Below, one piece after another: positions 17,446 through 27,232 of a DNA stretch of 64,000 bases. Each line of letters begins with the position of its first letter. Position 1 is the first letter of the stretch. Both the position numbers and the translations under genes were made by a program. The notes under the pieces are model-generated. The model was given only the letters and a program-made list of their open reading frames with translations. It was not told the DNA's origin and ran no database searches. The DNA comes from Asaia prunellae JCM 25354 (lineage in GTDB: Bacteria > Pseudomonadota > Alphaproteobacteria > Acetobacterales > Acetobacteraceae), in the NCBI RefSeq assembly GCF_000613885.1, contig NZ_BAJV01000009.1, positions 114,088-178,087 on the forward strand, given 5' to 3'.

Positions 17446-18762
17446 TCAGCCGCGTCGGCAAAGTGGAACATAATCACGGCGTGACTCGCCAATATAGAGT
17501 TGGCGAGGGCGGCCGATGCGCTGACCTGGTTCCTCAATCATTTCACGCCACTGACTGACCCAGCCAACTGTGCGGGCTACAGCGAAGAGGACGGTAAACA
17601 TCGAGGTAGGAATGCCCATCGCTTTCAGGATCAGTCCTGAATAGAAGTCGACATTCGGATAAAGACGTCTTTGCACAAAATAGGGATCGTTGACGGCAAT
17701 ACGTTCAAGTTCAGCGGCCAGATCAAACATCGGGTCATGCTTGAGGCCGAGCTCGGCAACGACCTCATGATAGGTCTGTTCCATGATCTTGGCGCGTGGA
17801 TCGAAATTTTTGTAGACGCGATGGCCAAAGCCCATCAGGCGTACGCCGCTCTCTCGGTCCTTTACCTGAGCAATGAAGGACGGGATATTCTCGCGTGTGC
17901 CGATCTGGGCCAGCATGCTGAGAACGGCTTCGTTTGCCCCGCCATGAGCAGGGCCCCACAGGGCCGCAATACCGGCAGCGATGCAGGCAAAGGGATTGGA
18001 TCCGGTGGAACCTACCAGACGTACTGTCGAGGTCGAGGCATTCTGCTCATGATCAGCATGGAGGATCAGAATGCGATCAATAGCCCGTGCCAGAACAGGG
18101 TTAACCCGATATTCCGCATTCGGACGGGCAAACAGCATTTTCAGGAAATTCTCTGAAAAGCTGAGACTGTTATCAGGATACACGAAGGGTTCGCCCATCG
18201 TATATTTGTAAGCCCAGGCAGCGATGGTGGGTACTTTTGCAATCAGGCGACGTGTCGCAAGATCACGAGCAGCCTCATTCGAGATATCGACAGAACCAGG
18301 GTAGAAAGCCGAGAGAGCTGCCACAGTGCCACAGAGAATGGCCATCGGGTGGGCATCGCGACGGAAGCCGTTGAAGAAATTGCGGATCTGCTCATGAAGC
18401 AGCGCCTGCTCCTTCAGATCCTGCTGGAAACGATCATAATCCTCCCGGCTGGGCAGTTCACCATAGACCAGAAGATAGGCAGTTTCGGTAAAGCTTGCTT
18501 CGGTCGCCAGCTGTTCGATCGGATAGCCCCGATGAAGCAATATGCCTTCATCACCATCAATAAAGGTTATGGCACTGCGACATGAAGCCGTCTCGCCATA
18601 GCCCGGATCGAAAGAGAACATCTGCGTCTCGGCAGTGAGCTTTCGAATATCGACTACGTCGGGGCCCAGAGTACCCTTGAGAATCGGGAAGCCGGCAGAA
18701 CGCTCGCCTATGCTGAGAGTCGCCGTTTCGGAAGTGGATCCGTTTTTGTCGTGATCAGCCAT
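17446..18762 (-). CDS. gltA: Citrate synthase
   Basis: Condenses acetyl-CoA and oxaloacetate at the entry to the TCA cycle, a pathway that matters for acetate handling in this group. At 438 aa it is a type II (Gram-negative, NADH-sensitive family) enzyme. Catalytic residues are visible: His in [11 protein letters not shown], His in [10 protein letters not shown] and Asp in NVDFYSG. The N-terminal ~50 residues are the extension typical of hexameric enzymes. The C-terminus ([10 protein letters not shown]) is complete. It is the last gene of a minus-strand row after the SixA-like phosphatase (40-base gap) and ends at a strong terminator. Confidence 0.96.
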   Translation of the reverse strand: MADHDKNGSTSETATLSIGERSAGFPILKGTLGPDVVDIRKLTAETQMFSFDPGYGETASCRSAITFIDGDEGILLHRGYPIEQLATEASFTETAYLLVYGELPSREDYDRFQQDLKEQALLHEQIRNFFNGFRRDAHPMAILCGTVAALSAFYPGSVDISNEAARDLATRRLIAKVPTIAAWAYKYTMGEPFVYPDNSLSFSENFLKMLFARPNAEYRVNPVLARAIDRILILHADHEQNASTSTVRLVGSTGSNPFACIAAGIAALWGPAHGGANEAVLSMLAQIGTRENIPSFIAQVKDRESGVRLMGFGHRVYKNFDPRAKIMEQTYHEVVAELGLKHDPMFDLAAELERIAVNDPYFVQRRLYPNVDFYSGLILKAMGIPTSMFTVLFAVARTVGWVSQWREMIEEPGQRIGRPRQLYIGESRRDYVPLCRRG

Positions 18763-18802
18763 GAATCTGCCTTAGGAATTTACTGCGGAAGAGGCAATCA
18801 AC

Positions 18803-19318
18803 TTATGGGTGAAGTACAGCCCGCAATGTCGTCGTATTGGGGGAAAGACCCGCCCAGTCTGAAGCAACGTTGAAAACGGTCGAGGTGCCGGGTTCATAAC
18901 CCTTCATCAATTCGCGAGCGATTGGTCCATCAACTGCGTTGCTTGCAAGATGGTGGCAGGTTTCCGCAATGGCCGGATTATGCCCAACAATAATGAGCGT
19001 CTTTATCGTCGAGGGTGTTTCGCGAACAAGTTCCAGAATGCCGTACAGATTGAGGTCGTACAGCGCTTCCATGCCATGGACGATACGTGAAGGAGGCAGG
19101 TGCTCGGCAATGGCCTGCGCTGTCTGTGTCGTACGTCTTGCGGTGCTGTGCCACAAATGGACGTCGGACAGGGGAATGTCAGCCTGTGCGATCCTGTCCC
19201 CCACAATCAGGGCATCCTGCTCTCCCTGTTGCGTAAGAGGTCTGTCCCGATCCGGTACACCGAGACAGTCCTGCGCGGCCTGCGCATGTCTGACAAGAAT
19301 AAGATGATGCGCAGGCAT
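18803..19318 (-). CDS. Histidine phosphatase family protein (SixA-like)
   Basis: A 171-aa phosphatase of the phosphoglycerate mutase-like superfamily. The catalytic LVRHAQAA motif is near residue 8 (RHA rather than the common RHG, as in SixA) and the second His appears in LIIVGHNPAIAE. SixA in E. coli acts on phosphohistidine of signalling proteins, but small proteins of this kind in alphaproteobacteria have no proven substrate. It lies 15 bases after the chorismate mutase gene and before gltA on the same strand. Confidence 0.85.
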   Translation of the reverse strand: MPAHHLILVRHAQAAQDCLGVPDRDRPLTQQGEQDALIVGDRIAQADIPLSDVHLWHSTARRTTQTAQAIAEHLPPSRIVHGMEALYDLNLYGILELVRETPSTIKTLIIVGHNPAIAETCHHLASNAVDGPIARELMKGYEPGTSTVFNVASDWAGLSPNTTTLRAVLHP

Positions 19319-19333
19319 GTCACGCTCCCCGGT

Positions 19334-19636
19334 TCAGCGCGGGCTTCGCCCGGCAATTGAGTCATGATGTCGGATCACTTCCCGTATGATGAAGGCAAGA
19401 AACTTTTCCGCGAAGTCAGGGTCGAGCCGCGCGGATACGGCCAGCTGCCTCAGTCTTTCAATCTGTCGTGATTCCCGTTCCGGATCGGCAGCAGGCAGGC
19501 CTGATCGTGCTTTCAGTTCTCCTACTGCCTGGGTCTGGCGAAAGCGCTCGGCAAGCATATGGATCAAGGCAGCGTCGATATTGTCGATACTCTGACGATG
19601 CTGTTCGAGGATCGTGCGTGTTTCTTGTTCAGACAT
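19334..19636 (-). CDS. Chorismate mutase (AroQ class)
   Basis: All-helical chorismate mutase, about 100 aa, which converts chorismate to prephenate for phenylalanine and tyrosine. Family residues are visible: RQSIDNIDAALIHMLAERF, VGELKARSGLP and REVIRHH, with the Arg, Lys and Glu positions that hold the transition state. I chose the ATG at 19636. The longer open frame upstream is the shifted reading of the metallophosphatase gene, whose repaired stop overlaps this start by 8 bases (ATGTCTGA). The single domain is not fused to prephenate dehydratase. Confidence 0.88.
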   Translation of the reverse strand: MSEQETRTILEQHRQSIDNIDAALIHMLAERFRQTQAVGELKARSGLPAADPERESRQIERLRQLAVSARLDPDFAEKFLAFIIREVIRHHDSIAGRSPR

Positions 19637-20279
19637 CCAGATCAATCCAGGCAAGATGGCCGCCTTTTCCGGCGCCAAGGTCAGTAAAAATGGCGCGTCC
19701 GCCATTGCGTCCGTCGCGTATCCATGGACGACCATCAGTCGAGCGCGATCATGTCCGCAATAGACGACATGATCGGCGGGAATATGATCGATCCAGCGCA
19801 GTCGACGCTCCGGGTATCCGTCGGGCTGCATGCGCCCCGTTGTCTCGCCGAACAGGCGCGGGACAGAAGAGGGGTCATCGCACCCAGTGCAGGCGGCGGA
19901 GCTCGAAGAGCATATCGGTATGAAACCCGCCATGAACGAAGATAAGATTACCCTGCACAATCCAGGCAGGGGCTTCGGTGATTGCTTCGTAGGCGCGCTC
20001 GCGCAGACCGGCCTGCACCGGTCCTGAAAGCTGGTTCAGGGTCTCTTCCAGAGGTGGATCGCGGCGCAGCCGTCTTCCTTCCAGCGCACGACCAAGCTTG
20101 CGGTCATGATTGCCGAGGATAAACATACCACGCCCATCGTCAATCAGGTCGAGCATGAGACGTAATGTTCCGGCGCTGTCAGGTCCATGATCGATCAGAT
20201 CGCCAAGCTGGATGATAAATCGATCCGTCGCGACAGCATGTTCGAATGCGGTAAGGTCTCCATGCACATCTCCCACCAC
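19629..20279 (-). CDS. Metallophosphatase, serine/threonine phosphatase-like (three apparent frameshifts)
   Basis: Calcineurin-like phosphoesterase with the metal-binding motifs GDVHGD, GDLIDHGPDS and GNHDRKLG near the N-terminus and the HGG of FVHGGFHTD; the GHD of VVYCGHD appears after the first break. The visible frame ends at 19875. Adding one base near 19884, one near 19855 and one near 19722 gives HWGAMTPLLSRALFGETT, then HGIRDGRNGGRAIF and an end at 19629, overlapping the chorismate mutase start. The repaired length is about 217 aa. The GTG at 20279 is the first standard start, but in-frame residues just upstream (PDLTTLSAGRGLRV) look like coding sequence, so the real start may be further up and itself obscured. 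The substrate is unknown. Confidence 0.78.
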
Positions 20280-20435
20280 GCGTAAACCGCGACCGGCGCT
20301 CAGCGTCGTCAGGTCAGGGAGATAAGGAGGAACAAAGGAAATCGGCTCGGCCTTTCCGGACTATGTCGTCAAACGTGCATTATGGGCGCCAATGGCAGGA
20401 AAACACAATAAAGACATGGTTATAACGGGTATCGA

Positions 20436-23400
20436 TCACGTAGCTACAGCAAGAGAACCCGTTTCGGCGAAAGAGGTTGCCAGAGAGAGATCGACCGAGA
20501 GAACCTGACTGACCCCGCGTTCCTGCATCGTCACGCCGAAAAGTCGGTCCATATGCGCCATGGTCAACTGATGGTGGGTAACGATCAGGAAGCGTGTCTG
20601 GGCCTCCTCGGTCATATCCCTGAGTAGTCCGCAGAGACGCTCGACATTGGCGTCATCGAGGGGGGCATCGACCTCATCGAGAATACAGAGTGGTGCAGGC
20701 TGGCATCGAAAGGTTGCAAAGATCAGCGACAGAGCGGTGAGAGCCTGTTCACCGCCGGACAGAAGTGAAAGGGTTGACAGTTTCTTGCCCGGTGGCTGGG
20801 CGAAGATCTCCAGCCCGGCTTCAAGCGGGTCGTCGCTGCCCACCAGACCCAGATGTGCCTTGCCGCCATTGAACATGCGCGCGAACAAGGATTGGAAATG
20901 GCGATCAACTTCAACGAAAACGGCCTGTAAACGCTCGCGTCCCTCTTTCTTGAGCATAGTGATCGAGCCCCGCAGGCGACCAATTGCCGAGGTCAGTTCA
21001 TCATGTTCTCGTGCCAGATGATCTGACTGGGTGCGTGCCTCGCCGTATTCTTCCTCGGCCAGAAGATTTACAGGGCCAAGCGCCTCGCGCTCTTTCTGGT
21101 TACGGGCAAGACGCCTCTTGAGGGTTGTCTCGCTCTGCTCTGTCAGTGGGAGATCGAAACCCTCTTGCGATATGGTGTTTCTGGTATCTTCAAGTTTTTC
21201 GAGCTGTGCGCATGCCTGGGTGAGGCGTTCCTGCAGGCGAATAGCGTTTTCGCGCGCTGAGGCTGAGCGTGCTTCTGCCTGTCTGCGCGTTTCGGCAAGC
21301 GCTTCCAAGGCGGATTCGATACCCGCCAGCGCCGAGGCTGCACTGCTGAAAGCATCTTCAGCGTTTTCGAGCGCTGAGATTTCCTCTACCGAGGCCATTT
21401 CGAGACGTGTTTCCTCGTCCCTTTTCGAGGAGAGTCCCTTTTCACCTTGAGTGAGCCGTTCTTGCAGTCTTGTCAGATCGTCCTGCAAGGTCGAACAGAG
21501 AGCCTCGTTTTCGCTGAGACGCAGACCAAGCTGCTCTTTCTCCTGTGTTATTCGTTCCAGAGAGATTTCAGTCTCACGCAACGCCTCACGTGTTTTCTGA
21601 TCGGTCGCCCGGCAGTTTGCCTCATTGGACTGGGCTTCTCTGACCTCACGCTCCAAAGGGGAAAGGTCTGGAACAGGGGCAAGGTGAACACGCTGTTTTT
21701 CAGCTTCCGCAAGTGCTTTCTGTACTGCCTGATGCTGCGGTGTAAGAGCTGAAAGGCGGCTCGTCAGACTCAGCCTGAGATCACGCTGGGCCTGTAACGC
21801 CTTACTGGCCGTGCCGATCTCCTTGCCGAGGGTATCAACGATCTGGCGCGTTGCGACCACTCTTGCTTCGAGTGCACCGAGAGCATCACGCTGCGTATTC
21901 AGGGCCTTCTGACACGTCGTCAGATAAGCCTTGTGGTCTACACGGTTCAACCGGTCCTGCTGGCTTTCAAGCTCAGCCTGATCCTCTCGCGCCTGGGCCA
22001 GAGCCGCGTCAAGCGTGCGCGCTTTTGTTGCATCAGACTCCTTCTGCAATCTGAGTCGCGTGGCCTTTTCCTGCGCATCACTACAGGCGACCTCAAGATG
22101 TCTGACCCGTTCCATGGTCTGCTCGGCTGCGAGATGGCTACGGGTCAGTTTTTCCTGTGCTGCACTTTTCTGTGTCTGGATCGTTTCTTCTGCGGCTAGG
22201 GAAGCAAGCGCCTCACGTGCTGTCGCGACACGTGAGGCCATCTCATTGAGTTGTATGATGACTTCGTCGCGATTCTGTGCAAGCCGGTCATGCTGACTGC
22301 TGAGTTGTTCCTGTTGGGACACAAGAGCGGTTTCTGACTGACGGCAGGTTTTCAGTCCGGCCTCTTCCTGCTGTAGCGTTTCCCGCAGGACTGTGAGCTG
22401 GGTGGTCTGAGCCTGTTCCTGCTGTGAGAGAGCTTCGACGTTTTGGGTCAGGGGCAGAAGCGCTTTTTCCAGGGCGTCGATATCGGCGTTCAATGCGCGT
22501 AATGATGCAAGTTGCTCGACACGATTCAGCGCATTGGAGGTCAGATTGCCCGCTTTGCGATAGCCATCCCAACGCCACAAGGCGCCCTCCCTGCTCACAA
22601 GGGACTGGCCCGGAAGCAGTCTGTTCTGAAGAGCAAGAGCCGTTGCAGAGTCTTCCACCAGTCCGATCGCTTTCAGACAGCGAGAGAGCGTGGGGGGAAA
22701 GCCCAGCAATGAGGAGAGAGGAAGAGACGGTTGAGGGAGGGGGAGCGCTTCGATGGGCGGAAGCAGTGCCCAGGCGCGTTCCTGCACCTCATCAAGGGAG
22801 GCATTCAGCGTTTCATCAAGTGCCGAAGCAACGGCGCGTTCAAGCCCTGGTGGGATGATGAGCGTGTCAATCAGGGGAGAGGGCAGAGCCTCGGTCTGTT
22901 GTGTGGCGACAAGGGCTTCATGACGTGCGCGCAAGGCCAAGGCTTTGGCCTCTATGTCACGACGCTCTTTCTCACATGTTTCAAGCTCTTGCCGGGTTCG
23001 ATGACGGTCGTGTGATAGCGTCTCGCTTTGCAGATGAAGAGAAGCGATACGTGCTTCTGTTGCTTCACGGGCCATACGGGCGTTGTTGAGTTGACCCGGA
23101 TCCGCATTCTGGGCCTCGAGTTCTGCCCATTGAGAGGCGATCCCGGCAATCTGATTTTCGTGGCGTGCACAGGCGTCCTGTGCCTGGGCATACTCACGCT
23201 CCAGAATTACCCGCTGTCGGCTGAGGCTCTGCGATTCTGCCTCAATCTGGGAAAGCTCGTGCTGGTGCTCATTCAGAGCCAGTCTGGTCTGCTCAGCCGC
23301 GTCGCGGGCTTGATCGCGCTCGGCCAGCAACTGCTGGGCCTTTTCATCGTAAGCAGAAAGCGTTTCCTCACTGAGTGAGGCTTCCGCCAGTGAGGCAAGC

Positions 23401-24950
23401 TCGGCCTCATGGGCGATACACTGGGTGCCAAGGCTCTGGAGGCGAAGATTGAGGCGTTCCAGGGCGTCACGCGTCCGTTCGGCTTCAGCACTTGCACGAC
23501 TGACCTCCTGTTCTGCCTGAGACGTGGCCATGCGTGCTTCCTGATGAGCACGGGTCAACGTCATCAGCTCTGCCTCGGCGTCTTTGCGTTGGTGCCGTTT
23601 GCTATCCAGAACGCTTTGCAAAGAATGCAAAGTTGTTTCGTCAGGGAGTTTGGCATTGATCTCCGCAAGTGCCGTTGCGAGCTGCTTTTCCTGAAGTTCA
23701 AGTGTCGCGATACGGTGTGTGAGGCTCTCGTGTTCTGTCTGCAGCGATTGAGCGGCCAGTCGCTGGGTTACCAGTCTGTCAGTGAGAGCCTGTCGTTTCT
23801 CTTCTGCTGCGCTCAACGCCTCTGTGCTTGATCGGGCCAGAGCGCTCAGCTCAACATGTTTGCCCGGCAAATCACTCAGCTGGCTGTCCAGCGCTGTTAT
23901 TGCGGTAGTCAGAACTTCCTGCCGTGACCTCGTTTCCTCAAGGCGGGAGAGAGCGAGTACCTGATCGGCCTCAAGCTGGTTCAGATGCTGGGCGCTTTGT
24001 TCGGACGCATTGCGGGCCTGGGTCAGGGCCTCACGCGTGGTCTCTGTCGATACCCGTTTCTTGTCACGGGCCTCACGCAGGGTTTCGACCTGTTCGCGAA
24101 GCGAAAGAATACGATTTTTTTGCGAGGTACCTTCCTGCTCAGCCTGCCGGGCAGAAGCAGCCGATTCGTCACGTTCTGCCTCTGCTGCATGCAGCTGGGC
24201 AGCAGTTCGCTCGACAGATTGCTCAGCACGCCTGAGGAGGAGCCATGCAAGTGCCGCTTCATCGTCACGGATTGTTTCTGACAGACCGCGATAGGCGCGC
24301 GCCTGGGCTGACTGGGTTTCGAGTTGCTCGAGTCTGATCTCGATCTGCTGGCGAAGATCTTCCGATCGTTCCATATTGCCTTCAGCCTGACGCAGCTTGA
24401 GCTCAGCGTCATGGCGTCTGGCATGCAGGCCAGTGATTCCTGCCGCTTCCTCAAGCAGTGAGCGGCGTTCCTCGGGTTTTGCACTGATGAGTGCAGCGAC
24501 GCGGTTCTGGCTGACAATGGATGAGCTTCTTGCCCCCGATGACAGATCGGCAAAAAGCGTGGTGATATCGCGCGCGCGCAGCGGACGACCATTGAGACGG
24601 AAATCGCTGCCTGAACCACGCTCTGCGCGTCGGCAGATTTCGAGCGCATCGGAGTCGGCGAAAGGGGGAGGGGCGAGGCCAGTCGCTTCTTCAAGCCAGA
24701 GCGTTACTTCAGCCAGAGAGCGGGCTGAACGAGCGCTCGTTCCTGCAAAAATCAGGTCATCGAGTTCCCCACCACGCAAGGCTCGGGCGGAACTCTCTCC
24801 CATTGCCCAGCGCAGGGCTTCGACAACATTGGATTTACCGCATCCGTTGGGTCCAACAATGCCGGTCAGTCCTGGGAGAATGTCAATCGTTGCTGGATCG
24901 GCGAAACTTTTGAAACCCGCTATCCGCAGGCGCGTGATCTTGGCTGACAT
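20436..24950 (-). CDS. smc: Chromosome segregation ATPase SMC, long form
   Basis: Structural maintenance of chromosomes protein that with ScpA/ScpB organises the nucleoid. At 1504 aa it is much longer than the usual 1150-1200. Domains in order: N-terminal ATPase head with Walker A GPNGCGKSN near residue 34 and a Q-loop; a long coiled coil rich in Ala, Gln, Glu and Leu; a hinge at roughly residues 700-830 (LIIPPGLERAVASAL, LVSREGALWRWDGY); a second coiled coil; and the C-terminal head with signature LLSGGEQALTALSL and Walker B LCILDEVDAPLDD. Both arms seem about 500 residues long. The frame is unbroken despite the many indels nearby. The DsbA-like gene precedes it. Confidence 0.96.
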   Translation of the reverse strand: MSAKITRLRIAGFKSFADPATIDILPGLTGIVGPNGCGKSNVVEALRWAMGESSARALRGGELDDLIFAGTSARSARSLAEVTLWLEEATGLAPPPFADSDALEICRRAERGSGSDFRLNGRPLRARDITTLFADLSSGARSSSIVSQNRVAALISAKPEERRSLLEEAAGITGLHARRHDAELKLRQAEGNMERSEDLRQQIEIRLEQLETQSAQARAYRGLSETIRDDEAALAWLLLRRAEQSVERTAAQLHAAEAERDESAASARQAEQEGTSQKNRILSLREQVETLREARDKKRVSTETTREALTQARNASEQSAQHLNQLEADQVLALSRLEETRSRQEVLTTAITALDSQLSDLPGKHVELSALARSSTEALSAAEEKRQALTDRLVTQRLAAQSLQTEHESLTHRIATLELQEKQLATALAEINAKLPDETTLHSLQSVLDSKRHQRKDAEAELMTLTRAHQEARMATSQAEQEVSRASAEAERTRDALERLNLRLQSLGTQCIAHEAELASLAEASLSEETLSAYDEKAQQLLAERDQARDAAEQTRLALNEHQHELSQIEAESQSLSRQRVILEREYAQAQDACARHENQIAGIASQWAELEAQNADPGQLNNARMAREATEARIASLHLQSETLSHDRHRTRQELETCEKERRDIEAKALALRARHEALVATQQTEALPSPLIDTLIIPPGLERAVASALDETLNASLDEVQERAWALLPPIEALPLPQPSLPLSSLLGFPPTLSRCLKAIGLVEDSATALALQNRLLPGQSLVSREGALWRWDGYRKAGNLTSNALNRVEQLASLRALNADIDALEKALLPLTQNVEALSQQEQAQTTQLTVLRETLQQEEAGLKTCRQSETALVSQQEQLSSQHDRLAQNRDEVIIQLNEMASRVATAREALASLAAEETIQTQKSAAQEKLTRSHLAAEQTMERVRHLEVACSDAQEKATRLRLQKESDATKARTLDAALAQAREDQAELESQQDRLNRVDHKAYLTTCQKALNTQRDALGALEARVVATRQIVDTLGKEIGTASKALQAQRDLRLSLTSRLSALTPQHQAVQKALAEAEKQRVHLAPVPDLSPLEREVREAQSNEANCRATDQKTREALRETEISLERITQEKEQLGLRLSENEALCSTLQDDLTRLQERLTQGEKGLSSKRDEETRLEMASVEEISALENAEDAFSSAASALAGIESALEALAETRRQAEARSASARENAIRLQERLTQACAQLEKLEDTRNTISQEGFDLPLTEQSETTLKRRLARNQKEREALGPVNLLAEEEYGEARTQSDHLAREHDELTSAIGRLRGSITMLKKEGRERLQAVFVEVDRHFQSLFARMFNGGKAHLGLVGSDDPLEAGLEIFAQPPGKKLSTLSLLSGGEQALTALSLIFATFRCQPAPLCILDEVDAPLDDANVERLCGLLRDMTEEAQTRFLIVTHHQLTMAHMDRLFGVTMQERGVSQVLSVDLSLATSFAETGSLAVAT

Positions 24951-24979
24951 ACGCGAAAAGCGGGGTCCTCTATGGTAAG

Positions 24980-25015
24980 CACACGGGCCCTTTATCGGGC
25001 AGCGGGCCTTGTGTG
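24980..25015. terminator. Imperfect hairpin between the DsbA-like gene and smc
   Basis: CACACGGGCCC and GGGCCTTGTGTG form an imperfect stem with a GC-rich loop in the 127-base gap. It lacks a T tract, so it may only weaken read-through from the upstream minus-strand genes. Confidence 0.3.
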
Positions 25016-25077
25016 CAGTGCGTGGATGAGCCCTGACCTACGGCAAGGCTCGCCCGCGCATGTAGCCGAATCCGGTC

Positions 25078-25695
25078 TCAGCCGCCAGCCTTCCTGACCT
25101 GGGATTCGAATGCCTCGTAAGTCAGGAGTTCCTGATTGTAAGGCTGGTCGTTGAACATGAAGAACGGTGTGCCACCGATATTGTATTTTGCCTGATCGGC
25201 ATCCTGCTGGGCGACGAGAGCCTGACGGAAGCTGTCATCGGCGTCGATCTTGGCAAATTTTTCGGCAGAAATGCCAGCCAGCGCGGCCATCTGCTGGATC
25301 TGCTTCTTGGGATCAATGTCACGGGCGAAAGCCCAGCGATCCTGGGTCGCCAGCATGGAGTTCACGAATGGTACATAGCGGTCGACGGGCAAGGAGCGTG
25401 CGACCATCGCGCCAAGAAGGGCGATCTGATCAAGCGGGAAGTCATGATAGACATAGAAAACCTTGCCCGTATCGATGAGCTTGGCTTTCACATCTTGAAA
25501 GACCGTCATTTCGAAATGCGCGCAATGGGTACAGGTGAGAGAAAACCACTCATTCACTGTAACTGGTGCTCTTGGATTACCGAGCGTGCGAGGCGTCAGG
25601 CGCTGATCCGTCGCCTGGGTGCCTTCAGCGCGGGCTTTCGACAGGAGGGCGAGGGCAGGGATCGCTGCCAGAAAACTGCGCCTGTAAACGGACAT
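25078..25695 (-). CDS. Periplasmic DsbA-like thiol:disulfide oxidoreductase
   Basis: Thioredoxin-fold protein of 205 aa with a signal peptide (RRSFLAAIPALALLSKARA, twin-Arg-like but short) and the redox motif CTHC near residue 56 in FSLTCTHCAHFE. The cis-Pro loop is seen as GGTPFFMF near residue 175. The helical insert between them is of DsbA type. It is expected to oxidise or isomerise disulfides in exported proteins. It lies between corC and smc in a minus-strand row, with 92 bases before it. Similar proteins in alphaproteobacteria are annotated as DsbA family or as outer membrane protein BdbD-like; the exact substrate is unknown. Confidence 0.88.
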   Translation of the reverse strand: MSVYRRSFLAAIPALALLSKARAEGTQATDQRLTPRTLGNPRAPVTVNEWFSLTCTHCAHFEMTVFQDVKAKLIDTGKVFYVYHDFPLDQIALLGAMVARSLPVDRYVPFVNSMLATQDRWAFARDIDPKKQIQQMAALAGISAEKFAKIDADDSFRQALVAQQDADQAKYNIGGTPFFMFNDQPYNQELLTYEAFESQVRKAGG

Positions 25696-25787
25696 GGGAA
25701 ACGCTCCTGCTGGATGATGTCAAAGTTTTGAAGACCGGAAGGGGCGTCGGCGTCAAGTGCCGGGGGGCAGCCTGATCGCCTGATCGG

Positions 25788-26708
25788 TCAGCGTATATCG
25801 GTCTTGCGATCAATTGTCCCGATATCGCTGCGCACCCAGTCGGCAGGGACGCGCATGCGCAAGGCACGGATATGGCGTGCATCGGCATCGGTTACCCGGA
25901 AAACAAGACCGCTTTCATGAGTGAACACCTCACCGCGTATGGGGACATGCCCGGCCAGTCTGAAGACAAGCCCGCCTACCGTTTCGATTTCGGCCTCACG
26001 CTCTGCATCTGTGAGCACGGGACCCATGAAAGATTCGAGCTCATCAACCGGCAGACGTGCATCAAGGTCAAAAGAACCATCCGCCCGCTCCAGGATCATT
26101 GCGGAAACGGGTTCGTCATGTTCGTCAGAGATATCACCGACGATGGTCTCGACCAGATCCTCGATCGTGACCAGTCCGTCCACACCACCATATTCATCAA
26201 TAACAAGAGCAAGATGCGTACGTCGCTGGCGCATCTGGAGCAGCAGATCCAACACTGGTATCTGGGGAGCCACCATAAGAGGCTGTCTCAGAAGTGGTTC
26301 GATATCAAAGGCTTCGGACGTACCGATATAGGCAATCAGGTCCTTGACGTGGATCATGCCGATGACGTTGTCGAGATGCTCGCGATAGACCGGTACGCGG
26401 GAATGGTTTTCGCGCCGCATGAAATCAAGGGCCTCATCAAGCGTGATATCAGCCGACATCGAGACAATGTCGGCGCGCGGCACCATGACGTCGTCTGCCG
26501 TCTTTTCACGCAGATGCAGCACATTGGTGATGAGGGCACGTTCCTGCCTATCCAGCTCCGGGCGATTTCCCGTCTCGGGGTGTGGCGTGGCGGCTTCTTC
26601 GACAAGTGCTGCGATGGACAAACGCAAGCCCTGTTCGCGGCTTTTGCGGTTGAAAATGCCGAATAACCCTTTGGCAGGGCGCTGGCGATGCTCGTCACTC
26701 TCGCTCAT
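25788..26708 (-). CDS. corC: CBS-domain protein, CorC/HlyC family
   Basis: A 306-aa cytoplasmic protein with two CBS domains (VMVPRADIVSMSADITLDEA and an IPVLDLLLQMRQRRTHLALV segment) and a C-terminal CorC_HlyC domain (FDLDARLPVDELESFMG, ETVGGLVFRLAGHVP, VFRVTDADARHI). There is no DUF21 membrane domain, so it is the short CorC form linked to magnesium/cobalt efflux or to the Lnt-linked YbeX family. Its start overlaps the ybeY stop by 4 bases (ATGA), the conserved ybeY-ybeX arrangement of proteobacteria. Confidence 0.9.
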   Translation of the reverse strand: MSESDEHRQRPAKGLFGIFNRKSREQGLRLSIAALVEEAATPHPETGNRPELDRQERALITNVLHLREKTADDVMVPRADIVSMSADITLDEALDFMRRENHSRVPVYREHLDNVIGMIHVKDLIAYIGTSEAFDIEPLLRQPLMVAPQIPVLDLLLQMRQRRTHLALVIDEYGGVDGLVTIEDLVETIVGDISDEHDEPVSAMILERADGSFDLDARLPVDELESFMGPVLTDAEREAEIETVGGLVFRLAGHVPIRGEVFTHESGLVFRVTDADARHIRALRMRVPADWVRSDIGTIDRKTDIR

Positions 26709-27232
26709 GCTCCGCGCCCTCCGCCCAGACGCCAGGGATTCGGAATTCCCAGACGGGCGAGGATACGGGATTCGGTCATTTCCATCAGCCGCGCTTCGTC
26801 CGGGCGATGGTGATCGTGACCGGCAAGGTGCAGAAGCCCGTGAATGACGAGATGCGCAAAATGATGCGGAAACTTCTTGCCGCTAGCCTTGGCTTCGCGC
26901 CGAACCGTTTCATACGCCAAGGCGATATCGCCATCGCCAAAGCCACCGTTCTCCTCGAAAGTGAGGACATTGGTCGGTTTGTTCTTGTCGCGGAATGTGG
27001 CGTTGAGTGTCCGGATTGCGTGGTCACCCGCAAGAAGGAAAGCCGGAATGCGGTCGCGATCGAGCCAAGGCCAGCTTGCTTCCACACAGCGTGCAACGAG
27101 CATTTCCAGATTTGGAACGCTGGCGCGCCAGCGACGATCGGCTACGATCAAATCGAGACGTGAGCGAAGCGCCGCCCTCGTGATAGAGGACGGTTCTTCG
27201 GCGGATGGGGTAAGACTACTTCGAGGTTCCAT
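26705..27232 (-). CDS. ybeY: Endoribonuclease YbeY (rRNA maturation)
   Basis: Metal-dependent single-strand endoribonuclease needed for 16S rRNA 3'-end maturation and late ribosome quality control. The zinc motif HX3HX5H is visible as HGLLHLAGHDHH, preceded by RDKNKPTNVLTFE, a family signature. The ATG at 27232 is chosen, giving 175 aa; it lies inside the end of phoH (17-base overlap). The open frame reaches further up, but that part is the shadow of phoH. The stop overlaps the corC start. Confidence 0.93.
   Translation of the reverse strand: MEPRSSLTPSAEEPSSITRAALRSRLDLIVADRRWRASVPNLEMLVARCVEASWPWLDRDRIPAFLLAGDHAIRTLNATFRDKNKPTNVLTFEENGGFGDGDIALAYETVRREAKASGKKFPHHFAHLVIHGLLHLAGHDHHRPDEARLMEMTESRILARLGIPNPWRLGGGRGA

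Noticed and set aside
25872..26666. Long antisense frame over corC (264 codons)
   Set aside because: The corC frame has two CBS domains and the CorC tail. The opposite frame is a GC-driven shadow.
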